Of a DNA stretch of 64,000 nt, positions 24,492 to 35,226 are shown one piece after another. The translations under genes and the position numbers were made by a program. Below the pieces are notes generated by a model. It saw only the letters and a program-made list of their open reading frames with translations, did no database searches and had not been told where the DNA came from. The stretch is from contig NZ_ML123049.1 in the NCBI RefSeq assembly GCF_003846175.1, forward strand, positions 426,792-490,791, written 5' to 3'. Every line of letters begins with the position of its first letter. Position 1 is the first letter of the stretch. The stretch is from Streptomyces sp. ADI95-17 (GTDB taxonomy: Bacteria > Actinomycetota > Actinomycetes > Streptomycetales > Streptomycetaceae).

Positions 24492-26636
24492 ATGGATGAG
24501 CTGCATGCCTCGGACCCGTCGCGGATCGGCGGACACCGGCTGCTGGGCCGGCTCGGAGCCGGCGGGATGGGGGTCGTCTACCTCGGCCGCACGGACACCG
24601 GGGCACTCGCCGCGGTGAAGGTGATCCTGCCCGAGTACGCCGAGGACGACGACTTCCGGGCCCGCTTCCGCCGCGAGGTCGAGGCCGCCCGCCGGGTCGA
24701 GAGCCCCTGGGCGGTTCCGGTCACCGGCGCCGGGACCGAGGGCGAACGCCCCTGGCTGGCAACGGCGTTCGTGCCGGGCCCGGCACTGTCGGAGGCGGTC
24801 GCCCGGTGCGGGCCGCTGCCCGCACGCAGTGTCCGGGTCCTCGGACGCCTGCTGTCCCGTGCGCTGGCTTCCGTGCACGCCGCCGGGCTCGTCCACCGCG
24901 ACGTCAAACCGGGCAATGTGCTGCTCACCGTCGACGGACCACGCCTGATCGACTTCGGTATCGCACGGGCCGTCGACGCCACCGCGCTGACCGCGACGGA
25001 CCTGCTGGTGGGAACCCCCGGTTTCCTCTCGCCGGAGCAGGCCACCGGCGGCGGCACGTCCGCCGGACCCGCGAGCGACGTCTTCTCGCTGGGCTGCCTC
25101 CTGGCGTACGCCGCGACCGGCCGGCCCCCCTTCGGCAGCGGTGCCGCAGAGGCCCTCCTCTACCGCACCGTGCACGACGAACCCGACCTCGACGGAGTCG
25201 ACGACCCCGAACTACGTGCACTGCTCGGTACGTTGCTGGCCAAGGACCCCGCCGCGCGGCCCACCGCCGCGCAGCTCGACGGGCGGATCGTCGAGGACGC
25301 GCCCGACGGTTCCGTCGACTGGCTGCCCGAGGACGTCGTACGGCTGATCGCCGACCGGTCCGCCGCGATGCTCGCGCTGCCCGAGATCGACGCCACGGTC
25401 ACCGAGGAACCCGCGACGGCCGTGCCCCGCCCCGGGCGGCGCGGGCTCCTGCTGCTGGCGGGCGCCGGAGCGGTGGCCGCGGCCGGTGGCGGCGCCTTCG
25501 CCGTACGGGAGTGGCTGCGCGACGACCCGGACGCGAGCGGTGCGGCCGCGCCCGGCGAACGGGCCTGGATCATCGGCGTACAGGCGGATCTCTCCGGTCC
25601 GGGGAGTGCGGCCGGACGGGCGCAGGAACGTGGCGTGCGCCTCGCCGTCGAACGGTTCAACTCCCGTGCGGACAAACCCTTCACGCTCCGGGTGAAGACC
25701 CGCGACGACCGGGGGGAGGCCGCCCGCGCCGTGCGGGTCGCCGAGCAGTTCACCCGCGACCGCGATGTGCTCGCCGTGATCGGCCCGACCGGCGACCCCG
25801 CCACCGGTGCCGTCCTCGCCGCGTACGACGAGGCGATGCTGCCGCTCATCACCGTGTCCTCGCTCCAGATCGCCTACCCCGCCAGGTCCAAGAAGTCCTT
25901 CTTCCAGGCCGCCCCGACCGACGCCACGCTGTCCGCGCCGATCATCAGCCGGCTGGTGCTGCGGCCCGACGTCGAACGGCTCGGCGTGCTGCTCGACCGC
26001 TCCGGCGGCCAGTCCGCCTACCAGGTCGGCTACCTCACCAACATGAACGTCGGGCTGCTCACCACCGGCACCGCCTACCCACGAGTCGTACCGACCGGAA
26101 CCCGCGACTTCGCTCCTGTCATCGCGGACATGCTCGCGCACGCCAGTGACGCCTTCTTCTACGCGGGCGACACGGCCGGCGCCGCCCGCACCGCGCGCGC
26201 CCTCGCCGCCACCCCCTTCAAGGGGCCCCGCATGGCCATGCACACGGCCATGGACGCCGGCTTCCTGAAGGACGCCGGGGAGAGTGCCGAAACCTGGGAG
26301 TTCACCGCCCCCTACATCGACGCCACCGCTCCCCGGGCCAAGGAGTTCACCGCGGCACACCGCGCGAGATTCGGGGGCGCTCCCGGCCACTGGGCCGCCG
26401 AGGCGTACGACGCGGCCGGACTCGTCGTCGCCGCCCTCGCCGCGCTCACCAAGGGGGCCCAACGGCCCGCGCGGGCCGCACTCGTGGCGAAGATCGCCGC
26501 GTCCACGTACGAAGGAGTGTCCCGGACCTACGCCTTCGACGAGAGCCACCGCCTCAAGGGCAGCGACGCGTATCTCTACCGAGTGCGCGACGGCGGCTAC
26601 CACTACCTCGGCCCGGCGCCGAAGACCGGGACCTGA
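24492..26636 (+). CDS. Ser/Thr protein kinase fused to extracellular substrate-binding domain (copy 1)
   Basis: 714 residues from ATG 24492. Kinase domain at about 14-270 with G-loop GAGGMG (22-27), Lys43, HRDVKPGN (136-143), DFG (154-156) and SPEQ, so catalytically intact. One membrane span at about 317-338. The extracellular part (358-714) is a periplasmic-binding-protein type I fold like branched-chain amino-acid receptors (IIGVQADLSGPGSAAGRAQERG, VLAVIGPTGDPATG). The layout is a receptor kinase: ligand outside, phosphorylation inside. Ligand unknown. Followed after 6 bases by a paralogue of the same design. Confidence 0.94.
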   Translation: MDELHASDPSRIGGHRLLGRLGAGGMGVVYLGRTDTGALAAVKVILPEYAEDDDFRARFRREVEAARRVESPWAVPVTGAGTEGERPWLATAFVPGPALSEAVARCGPLPARSVRVLGRLLSRALASVHAAGLVHRDVKPGNVLLTVDGPRLIDFGIARAVDATALTATDLLVGTPGFLSPEQATGGGTSAGPASDVFSLGCLLAYAATGRPPFGSGAAEALLYRTVHDEPDLDGVDDPELRALLGTLLAKDPAARPTAAQLDGRIVEDAPDGSVDWLPEDVVRLIADRSAAMLALPEIDATVTEEPATAVPRPGRRGLLLLAGAGAVAAAGGGAFAVREWLRDDPDASGAAAPGERAWIIGVQADLSGPGSAAGRAQERGVRLAVERFNSRADKPFTLRVKTRDDRGEAARAVRVAEQFTRDRDVLAVIGPTGDPATGAVLAAYDEAMLPLITVSSLQIAYPARSKKSFFQAAPTDATLSAPIISRLVLRPDVERLGVLLDRSGGQSAYQVGYLTNMNVGLLTTGTAYPRVVPTGTRDFAPVIADMLAHASDAFFYAGDTAGAARTARALAATPFKGPRMAMHTAMDAGFLKDAGESAETWEFTAPYIDATAPRAKEFTAAHRARFGGAPGHWAAEAYDAAGLVVAALAALTKGAQRPARAALVAKIAASTYEGVSRTYAFDESHRLKGSDAYLYRVRDGGYHYLGPAPKTGT

Positions 26637-26642
26637 TCCGGC

Positions 26643-28760
26643 ATGCGGCCGCTCACCCCGGACGACCCCCGCGCCATCGGCGAGTACCGCACCCTGGTGC
26701 GGCTCGGCGCGGGCGGCATGGGCGTGGTGTACCTGGCCCGTTCGCCGGGCGGGGCGCTCGCCGCGGTGAAGGTGATCCGGGCCGAGCACGCAGCCGACCC
26801 CGGCTTCCGGGCCCGCTTCCGGCGCGAGACCGAGGCCGCCGGGCGGGTCACCGGACCGTGGGTGGTCCCGGTGACCGGAGCCGACACCGAGGCCCGGGAA
26901 CCCTGGCTGGCCACCGCGTTCGTGCCGGGCCCCTCGCTCGCCGAGGCCGTCGCCGCCGAGGGACCGCTGCCGACCGGGACCGTCCGGGTGCTCGGCGCCC
27001 GCCTCGCCGGTGCGCTGGTCGCGGTCCACGAGGCCGGTCTCGTCCACCGCGACGTCAAGCCGGGCAATGTGCTCCTCGCGCTCGACGGGCCCCGGCTCAT
27101 CGACTTCGGCATCGCACGCCACGAGGGCGCCACCGCCCTCACCGCGACCGACGCCGTGATCGGCACCCCCGGCTACCTCGCCCCCGAACAGGCCTCGGCG
27201 GGGCCGGTCGGACCGGCCTGCGACATCTTCGCGCTGGGCTGCGTCCTGGTGTACGCGGCCACCGGGCGGCGTCCGTTCGGCCACGGCACCGCAGCCGGGG
27301 TGCTCTTCCGGACCGTCCACGAACAACCCGACCTGGACGGACTGCCTCCCGGGCTGCTGTCCCTGGTCGAAGCCTGCCTGGCCAAGGACCCGGCCGACCG
27401 GCCCACCGCGCGTCAGGCCGAGGAACGGCTCACCGATGCCGCGCCCCCGGACGCGCGCTCCTGGGCGCCGCCGGGTCTGTCCGCCCTGATCGCCGAACGC
27501 TCGGCCGCCGCCCTCGCGCTCCCCACCCCCGAACCACCCACCGTCATCGGGGATCCGGGCCCGCCCGGCCCGTCCCGGCGCCGACTGCTCACCGCCGCGG
27601 CCACCGGCGCGGTCCTCCTGACCGGCGGCACCACCGCCGCCCTGGTGGCGGGGCGGCAACGCCACGGGGGGACGTCCTCCCGCACCCTCCCCACGTACAC
27701 GATCGGCCTGCACGCGGACCTGAGCGGGCCGGGCAGGGCGGCCGGCCTGGCCCATGAACGCGGCATCCGGCTCGCCGTCGACGACCACAACTCCCGTACC
27801 GACGCGGGCTTCCGGCTCGCCCTGCGCACCGAGGACGACGCAGGGGACGCGGACCGCGCCCTGAGCACCGCCAACCGGCTGGTCGCCGACCCGGACGTGC
27901 TCGCCGTGGTCGGCCCCACCGGGAACGTCGCCGCCGCGGCCGTCGTCAGCCGCTACGAGGCGGCGCACCTGGCCCAGGTCGTCGTCGCGGCGGGATCCAC
28001 CACCGCTCAATCGTCGGTCGCCAAGACCCTCTGCGTGACCCGGCCCTTCGACGACTCGCTGTCCATCGCCCTGATCGGCTACCTGGTCCGGGCCCGCACG
28101 GCCGGACGGGTGGTCGTCATCGAGGACCGTGGCACCCCCGGGGGCAGCTGGGGGGTCGCCCACAACTTCCAGGACGCCTCGATCGCGGGAACCCGGATAT
28201 CGGTGCACCCGGTCGACGCGGACACCGCCGGCTTCGCCCCGGCCGCCCGCGCGGTGGTCGCCGCCCGGGCGGTCGCGGTCGTCTACGCCGGATCGGCGCC
28301 CGGCCGGGCCGCCCGCTGCGCCACCGCCCTGGCCGACGCGGGATTCACCGGCACCGGCATGTCCGTCGGACCGGTCCTGGCACCCGCCTTCCTCCGCGGT
28401 GCGGGCAGGGCCGCCGAGGGGTGGGTCTTCGCCCAGGCGTACACCGACCCGACGGCGCTGCCGGCCGCGAAGGCGTTCACCGCCGCGCACCGCGAGTGGT
28501 TCGGAGCCCCGCCGGGCCGCTGGTCCGCCGAGGCGTACGACGCGGCCGGCCTGATCGCCAGGGCCGCCCGGACCACCAGCGCTGCCGACGCGGAACGCGG
28601 CGGCATCGCCCAGCGCCTCTTCCGGACCACCCACCGGGGCATCACCCGGACACTGTCCTTCCGCCCCGACATCCGTCAGGTGCGCATCGAGACGGGGATG
28701 TTTCTCTACCGGGTCCAGGGCGGGCGGGCGCGCTTCCTGGGGCTCTTCTCGAAGGTGTGA
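26643..28760 (+). CDS. Ser/Thr protein kinase fused to extracellular substrate-binding domain (copy 2)
   Basis: 705 residues from ATG 26643. Same plan as the upstream gene and colinear with it: G-loop GAGGMG (22-27), Lys43, HRDVKPGN (136-143), DFG (154-156), APEQ (180-183), membrane span about 314-336, binding-protein domain 352-705 (TIGLHADLSGPGRAAGLAHERG). The kinase halves are much more alike than the ligand-binding halves, as expected after tandem duplication and ligand divergence. The stop lies in a 14-bp direct repeat (28748-28775). Confidence 0.94.
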   Translation: MRPLTPDDPRAIGEYRTLVRLGAGGMGVVYLARSPGGALAAVKVIRAEHAADPGFRARFRRETEAAGRVTGPWVVPVTGADTEAREPWLATAFVPGPSLAEAVAAEGPLPTGTVRVLGARLAGALVAVHEAGLVHRDVKPGNVLLALDGPRLIDFGIARHEGATALTATDAVIGTPGYLAPEQASAGPVGPACDIFALGCVLVYAATGRRPFGHGTAAGVLFRTVHEQPDLDGLPPGLLSLVEACLAKDPADRPTARQAEERLTDAAPPDARSWAPPGLSALIAERSAAALALPTPEPPTVIGDPGPPGPSRRRLLTAAATGAVLLTGGTTAALVAGRQRHGGTSSRTLPTYTIGLHADLSGPGRAAGLAHERGIRLAVDDHNSRTDAGFRLALRTEDDAGDADRALSTANRLVADPDVLAVVGPTGNVAAAAVVSRYEAAHLAQVVVAAGSTTAQSSVAKTLCVTRPFDDSLSIALIGYLVRARTAGRVVVIEDRGTPGGSWGVAHNFQDASIAGTRISVHPVDADTAGFAPAARAVVAARAVAVVYAGSAPGRAARCATALADAGFTGTGMSVGPVLAPAFLRGAGRAAEGWVFAQAYTDPTALPAAKAFTAAHREWFGAPPGRWSAEAYDAAGLIARAARTTSAADAERGGIAQRLFRTTHRGITRTLSFRPDIRQVRIETGMFLYRVQGGRARFLGLFSKV

Positions 28761-28775
28761 GCTCGAAGGTGTGAA
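28748..28775. repeat. Direct repeat of 14 bp spanning the kinase stop codon
   Basis: Two adjacent copies of CTCGAAGGTGTGA(G/A), at 28748-28761 and 28762-28775. The first contains the TGA stop (28758-28760); the second duplicates it downstream. Confidence 0.85.
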
Positions 28776-29059
28776 GCGGAGCGGCGCAGGTACGGCGGGG
28801 GAGCAGTACGCCCATGCGGCTCCCGGCCGGGGCACGGCATGAAGCGGATCTTCGGGCGCGCTTAAGAAAACCTCGATGGACCTGTGGCGCGGGGTGCGGC
28901 AGATTTCTCCGTGACGGCCGAGGATGGTGCGCGGCAGCCGATCGACGCGCGCTGCCGATGTGTCCCGTCCCTCTCGATCCTCCCCGGGCCGCAGGCTTCG
29001 TTCAGGTAAGCCCCCGGCCCGGGGTACTCAACGCCGTACCAGCGCAGGGAGCCACTGCC

Positions 29060-30088
29060 GTGAAGGCACTCGTGAAGCAGAAGGCCGAGCCGGGACTCTG
29101 GCTGATGGACGTGCCGGAGCCGGAGATCGGCCCCTCGGACGTACTGATCAAGGTGCTCCGTACCGGCATCTGCGGCACCGACCTGCACATCCGCAACTAC
29201 GACGGCTGGGCCCAGCAGGCCGTACGCACCCCGCTCGTCCTCGGCCACGAGTTCGTCGGCGAGGTCGCGGAGACCGGCGCCGACGTCGTCGACATCAACG
29301 TCGGCGACCTGGTCAGCGGCGAGGGCCACCTGGTGTGCGGCAAGTGCCGCAACTGCCTGGCCGGCCGCCGCCACCTGTGCCGCTCCACGCTCGGGCTCGG
29401 CGTCGGCCGGGACGGGGCGTTCGCCGAGTACGTCGCGCTGCCCGCGTCCAACGTCTGGGTGCACCGGGTCCCCGTCGACCTCGACGTCGCCGCGATCTTC
29501 GACCCGTTCGGCAACGCCGTGCACACCGCGCTGTCGTTCCCGCTGGTCGGCGAGGACGTACTGATCACCGGTGCCGGACCGATCGGCATCATGGCCGCGG
29601 CCGTCGCCAAACACGCGGGCGCCCGCAACGTCGTCATCACCGACGTCAGCGAGGCCCGCCTCGAACTGGCCCGGAAGGTCGGCGTCAGCCTCGCCCTGAA
29701 CGTCGCCGAGGAGACCATCGCCGACGGCCAGAAGCAGCTCGGACTGCGCGAGGGCTTCGACATCGGTCTGGAGATGTCCGGCCGGCCCGAGGCGATGCGC
29801 GACATGATCGCGAACATGACGCACGGCGGCCGGATCGCCATGCTCGGACTGCCGTCCGAGGAGTTCGCCGTCGACTGGGCGCGCATCGTGACCTCGATGA
29901 TCACCGTCAAGGGCATCTACGGCCGAGAGATGTACGAGACCTGGTACGCCATGTCCGTACTGCTGGAGGGCGGCCTCGACCTCGCCCCCGTGATCACCGG
30001 CCGGTACGGCTACCGCGACTTCGAGGCGGCCTTCGACGACGCGGCGAGCGGCCGCGGCGGCAAGGTCATCCTCGACTGGACCTCCTGA
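29060..30088 (+). CDS. tdh: L-threonine 3-dehydrogenase
   Basis: 342 residues from GTG 29060 with AGGGAG upstream; the frame is open to 28814 but the known enzyme begins MKALVK. It oxidises L-threonine to 2-amino-3-ketobutyrate with NAD. Zinc-alcohol-dehydrogenase features: catalytic Cys38 in GICGTDLH, GHEFVGEV, four structural-zinc cysteines in the CGKCRNC...LC region (about 94-112), and the Rossmann loop GAGPIGIMAAAV. Length and order match the family. Fifty-one bases upstream of kbl, its pathway partner. The 28776-29059 spacer should hold the promoter; nothing specific is recognised there. Confidence 0.96.
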   Translation: MKALVKQKAEPGLWLMDVPEPEIGPSDVLIKVLRTGICGTDLHIRNYDGWAQQAVRTPLVLGHEFVGEVAETGADVVDINVGDLVSGEGHLVCGKCRNCLAGRRHLCRSTLGLGVGRDGAFAEYVALPASNVWVHRVPVDLDVAAIFDPFGNAVHTALSFPLVGEDVLITGAGPIGIMAAAVAKHAGARNVVITDVSEARLELARKVGVSLALNVAEETIADGQKQLGLREGFDIGLEMSGRPEAMRDMIANMTHGGRIAMLGLPSEEFAVDWARIVTSMITVKGIYGREMYETWYAMSVLLEGGLDLAPVITGRYGYRDFEAAFDDAASGRGGKVILDWTS

Positions 30089-30139
30089 CCCGACGCCCTC
30101 GTGGCCGACGCCACCGTAGACAGCTGGGAGACACCCCTC

Positions 30140-31333
<1,194 letters not shown>

Positions 31334-31355
31334 CACCCCGGGCCCGGCCGGGAGC

Positions 31356-31378
31356 CCCGGCCGGGAACTCCGGCCGGG
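31356..31378. terminator. Terminator after tdh-kbl
   Basis: Nine-bp inverted repeat CCCGGCCGG / CCGGCCGGG around a 5-base loop, 22 bases after the kbl stop. It is embedded in three imperfect 13-bp repeats beginning GGCCGGG (about 31346-31384), so several alternative stems can form. Confidence 0.6.
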
Positions 31379-31412
31379 CGGGGGTTCCCGCCTGACCTGG
31401 GACAATGGGCAC

Positions 31413-32345
31413 ATGATCGATTCACGGCGGCTGCGCATCCTCCGTGCGGTGGCCGACCACCGCACGGTGACCGCCGCGGCCGCCGCGCTGTATCTCACCC
31501 CCTCCGCCGTCTCCCAGCAGCTCGCCGCGCTGGAACAGGAGACCGGGCACCGGCTCGTCGAACGGGGCGCGCGCGGCGCCCGGCTCACCGCCGCCGGGGA
31601 GATCCTGCTGACCCACACCAACGCGGTGCTGGCCCAGCTGGAACGGGCCGAGGCGGAACTCGCCGCCTACAGCGCGGGCGACGCGGGTACGGTCACCGTC
31701 GCCGCGTTCGCCACCGGCATCGGCCTGGTCCTCGCCCCCGCGATCGCCGCACTGTCACGCACCGCGCCCGGCATCCGGGTCCGGGTCCAGGACGCCGAGG
31801 GCGACGCCAGCGTGCCGATGGTGCTCGACCGGCAGGTCGATGTGGCGGTCGCCGTCGAGTACCGGGGCGCCCCGGACGAGGACGACCGGCGGCTGACCCG
31901 GGTGCCGCTGTACTCCGAGCCGTTCGACGCGGTGCTGCCGGTCGGGCACCGGCTGGCCGGCCGGGAACAGGTGGCGATCGCGGACCTGGAGAAGGACGCG
32001 TGGATCGGCCCGTACCCCGGCAACCCCTGCCACGACGTGGTGGTCCTGTCCTGCGAGTTCGCCGGTTTCCAGCCCAGGATGGAGCACTCCTCGGACGACT
32101 TCCGCGCGGTGGTCTCACTGGCCGGGGCGGGCGCCGGGGTGGCGCTGGTGCCGCGGTCGGCGCTGCTCGGGATGGAGCTGGCCGGGGTGGTGGTGCGGCC
32201 GGTGGAGGGCAGCGCACCGACCCGCCGGGTCTTCGCCGCGGTGCGGCACGGGGCGGCGGCGCACCCGCTGATCGCCCCGGTGCTCGACGCGCTGGCCGCC
32301 GCGGCGGCACGGGAGGGGGCGCTGCCCCTGCCCGCGTCGCCGTGA
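31413..32345 (+). CDS. LysR-family transcriptional regulator
   Basis: 310 residues from ATG 31413. N-terminal winged helix (RRLRILRAVADHRTVTAAAA, LTPSAVSQQLAALEQETG) and an effector domain similar to periplasmic binding folds; ALYLTPSAVSQQ is the recognition helix. It lies downstream of tdh-kbl on the same strand, beyond a terminator. It could regulate them or the ABC genes converging from the right, but neither link is shown by the sequence. Confidence 0.9.
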   Translation: MIDSRRLRILRAVADHRTVTAAAAALYLTPSAVSQQLAALEQETGHRLVERGARGARLTAAGEILLTHTNAVLAQLERAEAELAAYSAGDAGTVTVAAFATGIGLVLAPAIAALSRTAPGIRVRVQDAEGDASVPMVLDRQVDVAVAVEYRGAPDEDDRRLTRVPLYSEPFDAVLPVGHRLAGREQVAIADLEKDAWIGPYPGNPCHDVVVLSCEFAGFQPRMEHSSDDFRAVVSLAGAGAGVALVPRSALLGMELAGVVVRPVEGSAPTRRVFAAVRHGAAAHPLIAPVLDALAAAAAREGALPLPASP

Positions 32346-32429
32346 CACCGCGCCGCGAGCCGTACGGGACCTCGCGGACGCGGACACGGACGCGGGCGCG
32401 GACACGGCCCGGGGCCGGTCCGGCGGGGC

Positions 32430-32489
32430 GTCCTCACGTCCGGCGTCCTCACGTCCGGCGTCCTCACGTCCGGCGTCCTCACGTCCGGC
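32430..32489. repeat. Four perfect tandem copies of a 15-bp unit spanning the permease stop codon
   Basis: GTCCTCACGTCCGGC repeated at 32430, 32445, 32460 and 32475 without a mismatch. The fourth copy contains the stop codon of the leftward ABC permease gene (32479-32481), so the other three copies lie just past that gene's end. Confidence 0.95.
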
Positions 32490-35226
32490 GTCCGAGTACG
32501 GAACGGCCGCCGCCGGACCAACCCGGCCACAACGCCCCCGCACCCGCCGCCACCGCCACGGCCAGCGCGAGCGCCCCGTACCGGGCCGGTGGCAGATACG
32601 GCATCGAACCGGTCACCGACACCGCGAACGCCAGCAGCGGGATCACCGCGACCAGTGTGCCGATCGTCAGCCCGGCCACCGCCACCATCCCCGTCTCCAG
32701 CACCAGCATCCGCCGCACCTGACGGCGGCCCGCACCGACCGTCCGCAGCAGCCGGAACTCGGCACGGCGGCCCACCGTGATCAGGGACAGCGTGCTGACC
32801 ACGGCGAGCAGCGCGAAGCCGCCGATCACCCCGACACCGATGACGACCATGGCGTTGTCCTGGTCCGACGACGGGGGTGCGATGCGTACGTCGTCGGCCG
32901 TCGCGGGACGCACCTGGGCACCCGGGTACGCGGCGAGGGCGCGCCGTACGGCCGGGGCCGCCCCGCCGTCCGCCGAGCGGACCAGGATCAGCTGATCGCG
33001 CGGGGCCGCGACATGCCCGGCCAGCGCCTCGCGCAGCAGCATGAACTCGCCGAGCCCCAGGGCCCGTTCGTACAGCGCCACCACCCGCAGCCGTACCTCG
33101 GTGCCGTCGCCGAGACGGAGTTCCACCGAGTCGCCGACGCCCACATCGAGATCGGAGGCCCGGTCCTCGCCGACCGCGACCGTGCCCCTGCCGGTGAGGT
33201 CCGCCGGATCGCCCGCCGTGATGTGCGGGTCGAGCGTGCCGGCCAGCTGGTCCGCCGTCACACCCAGCACGGGGAACCGGTCCAGCTTCGGCTCGCCCAT
33301 CTCGCGGTGGGCGAGCACGACACCGGAGCGCAGCACCCCGGTCGCGGCCTCCACCCCCGGGGCCTCGCGCACGGCCCGCGCCGCACCGGCCGGCAGCCCG
33401 GCGGCCGGGCCCGTCACCACCAGGTCGGCCCGGAGCGCGGCGGCGGCCTGCCGGTCGGCGGCCCGCTCCAGCGTCGAGCTCGCCGCCAGCTGCACACAGA
33501 CGAACGCCACCACCAGCACGATCGGGGTGATCGCCGCACCGAGGCGCCGATGGTGCGCGGCGGCGGACCTGTCGGCGAGGAAGCCCGAGACCCCACCGGC
33601 CCGCCGCAACGGTGTGCCCAGCACCCGTGTCGCCCCCCGGGCGATCCACGGGCCGAGCAGCGCCACCGCGATGATCAGCGAGGTCGCGGCGCCCGACGCG
33701 GCCACCGCGGCGGCCTGCCCGCCCTGCGCCGTAGCCGCACCGGCCGCGCTCACCCCAGCCAGGGCCAGCACCGCCCCGGCGACCGTACGGACCCGTCCCG
33801 GCTCGCCCGGCTCGGGCGCACCGGCCGCACCCAGCGCGGCGGCGGGGCGCAGCCCGGTGACGGCCCTGGCCGCGAGGACCGCCACCGGACGGGCGGCGAG
33901 CGCGACGAGCACCCCGGCCGTGACCGTCGCGGCGAACGGCAGCCACACCGGTACCGGCAACGGCAGCGGGTCCGTCGTCAGCAGCGACCGCATCAGCAGC
34001 CCCAGCGGTACGGCCCCGACCGCGCCGAGCACCGCCGCGGCCCCGGCCACCCGGCTCACCTCGCGGCCGACGGCCGACCTGAGCTGCCTCGGCGTCGCCC
34101 CCACGGCACGCAGCAGCGCCAGCTCACCGGAGCGCTGGTGGACCGCCTGGGAGATCGTGGTGGCGATCACCAGGAGCGCCACCATGAAGACCGTTCCCGT
34201 GATGGAGGCGAGCAGCGGCAGCAGTTCGTTGCGGGCGCCGAGCGCGTCCGGATGCTCGGCCTGCCCGCGCTCCGCGCCGGTGAGCACCCGGACCTCGCGG
34301 TCGCCACGGGCGCGGTCGGGCAGCGCCGCCCCCAGCGATGCCCGCAGCGCGTCCGTGGAGACGCCCTCCTCGGCGAGGACGCCGATCGCATCGACCGTGC
34401 CGGGGTGGCCGGCCACGGCGGCGAGGTGGTGTTCGGTGAGGAACACGGCGGGGGACCCGCCCCGGTGACCGGTGCCGGCGATCCCGCTGACGGTGTACGA
34501 GCGGGGAGCTCCGTCAAATTGCAATGTCACATGTGAACCGGTCCCGCTCCCGGTGGCGGCTGCCAGCGCGCCGTCGATCACCACCTCACCGGCGGTCCGG
34601 GGCGCGTGTCCGTCCGTCAGCCGGTACGGAGTGAGCGCGGCAGCCGTCCAGGAACGGCCGACGGCAACGGCCGCGTCCGCCACGGCACCACCGCTCCCGG
34701 GGTCCGTCACCGTCACCGTCACCGGGACCGAATCGTCCGCGACGGCCTTCGCGACGCCCCGCGCGCTCGCCGCCTTCGCCACCAGGGAGCGGTCGAGCCG
34801 CACCCGTTCCGGCAGATACGCCGTTGCGGTCTTCGGCTCGCTGCCCCACGGCTTCGCCGTGTACGTCACCCGCTGGTCACCGGCCACCACCGCGTCGGCC
34901 CCCGGGTAACGCTCCACCGGCGGCTGCGCCAGCAGCAGTGAACCCACGACGAAGGCGAAGGCGCCGATCAGCGCGGCCGCCGCCGTGGTCGCCGTGAACA
35001 CCGCGCCCCAGGACCGGCGATGGGCCTTCAGTGAACGCCGGGCGAGGAACGCCGACGCCCGCCGGACCCCGGCCCGTGCGTCCGCCCGGGGCCGCGCCGC
35101 CCGCTCGTCGCCTGCCCTGCTCCCGTTCCCGTTCCCGTTCCCGTTCCTGTTCCCGTTCCTGTTCCCGTTCCCGTTCCCGGTGCTGTTCCCGTTCCCGGTC
35201 CTGTTCTTGCCTACGGTCGCGCTCAT
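32479..35226 (-). CDS. FtsX-type ABC transporter permease
   Basis: 915 residues from ATG 35226. The layout is two FtsX domains with large extracellular parts and about ten spans (span 1 around residue 75, C-terminal spans around 770-910), as in MacB-like exporters, lipoprotein movers and peptide-antibiotic detoxification transporters. The first 36 residues are an abnormal Gly/Asn-rich tract encoded by GTTCCC-type hexanucleotide repeats. The ATPase gene overlaps its start by four bases (ATGA). The substrate is unknown; the neighbouring two-component system and a lactococcin-972-like gene suggest envelope stress or peptide export. Confidence 0.9.
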   Translation of the reverse strand: MSATVGKNRTGNGNSTGNGNGNRNGNRNGNGNGNGSRAGDERAARPRADARAGVRRASAFLARRSLKAHRRSWGAVFTATTAAAALIGAFAFVVGSLLLAQPPVERYPGADAVVAGDQRVTYTAKPWGSEPKTATAYLPERVRLDRSLVAKAASARGVAKAVADDSVPVTVTVTDPGSGGAVADAAVAVGRSWTAAALTPYRLTDGHAPRTAGEVVIDGALAAATGSGTGSHVTLQFDGAPRSYTVSGIAGTGHRGGSPAVFLTEHHLAAVAGHPGTVDAIGVLAEEGVSTDALRASLGAALPDRARGDREVRVLTGAERGQAEHPDALGARNELLPLLASITGTVFMVALLVIATTISQAVHQRSGELALLRAVGATPRQLRSAVGREVSRVAGAAAVLGAVGAVPLGLLMRSLLTTDPLPLPVPVWLPFAATVTAGVLVALAARPVAVLAARAVTGLRPAAALGAAGAPEPGEPGRVRTVAGAVLALAGVSAAGAATAQGGQAAAVAASGAATSLIIAVALLGPWIARGATRVLGTPLRRAGGVSGFLADRSAAAHHRRLGAAITPIVLVVAFVCVQLAASSTLERAADRQAAAALRADLVVTGPAAGLPAGAARAVREAPGVEAATGVLRSGVVLAHREMGEPKLDRFPVLGVTADQLAGTLDPHITAGDPADLTGRGTVAVGEDRASDLDVGVGDSVELRLGDGTEVRLRVVALYERALGLGEFMLLREALAGHVAAPRDQLILVRSADGGAAPAVRRALAAYPGAQVRPATADDVRIAPPSSDQDNAMVVIGVGVIGGFALLAVVSTLSLITVGRRAEFRLLRTVGAGRRQVRRMLVLETGMVAVAGLTIGTLVAVIPLLAFAVSVTGSMPYLPPARYGALALAVAVAAGAGALWPGWSGGGRSVLGRRT
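35121..35206. repeat. Hexanucleotide microsatellite inside the permease gene
   Basis: About 14 units of CCCGTT/CCTGTT-type hexamers on the plus strand, encoding Gly-Asn and Arg-Asn pairs at residues about 11-35 of the leftward permease. Units are imperfect. Because the unit is six bases, gain or loss would change the length of the cytoplasmic N-terminus without a frameshift. Confidence 0.88.

Noticed and set aside
25212..28835. A 1207-codon leftward open frame over the kinase genes
   Set aside because: It lies antisense to two intact kinases with complete motifs, and its composition is that of a codon-position shadow.
35121..35206. Hexamer tract considered as a promoter-proximal or binding-site array
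   Set aside because: It lies inside the coding frame of the permease, encodes Gly/Asn pairs and has no dyad symmetry; a simple microsatellite explains it.
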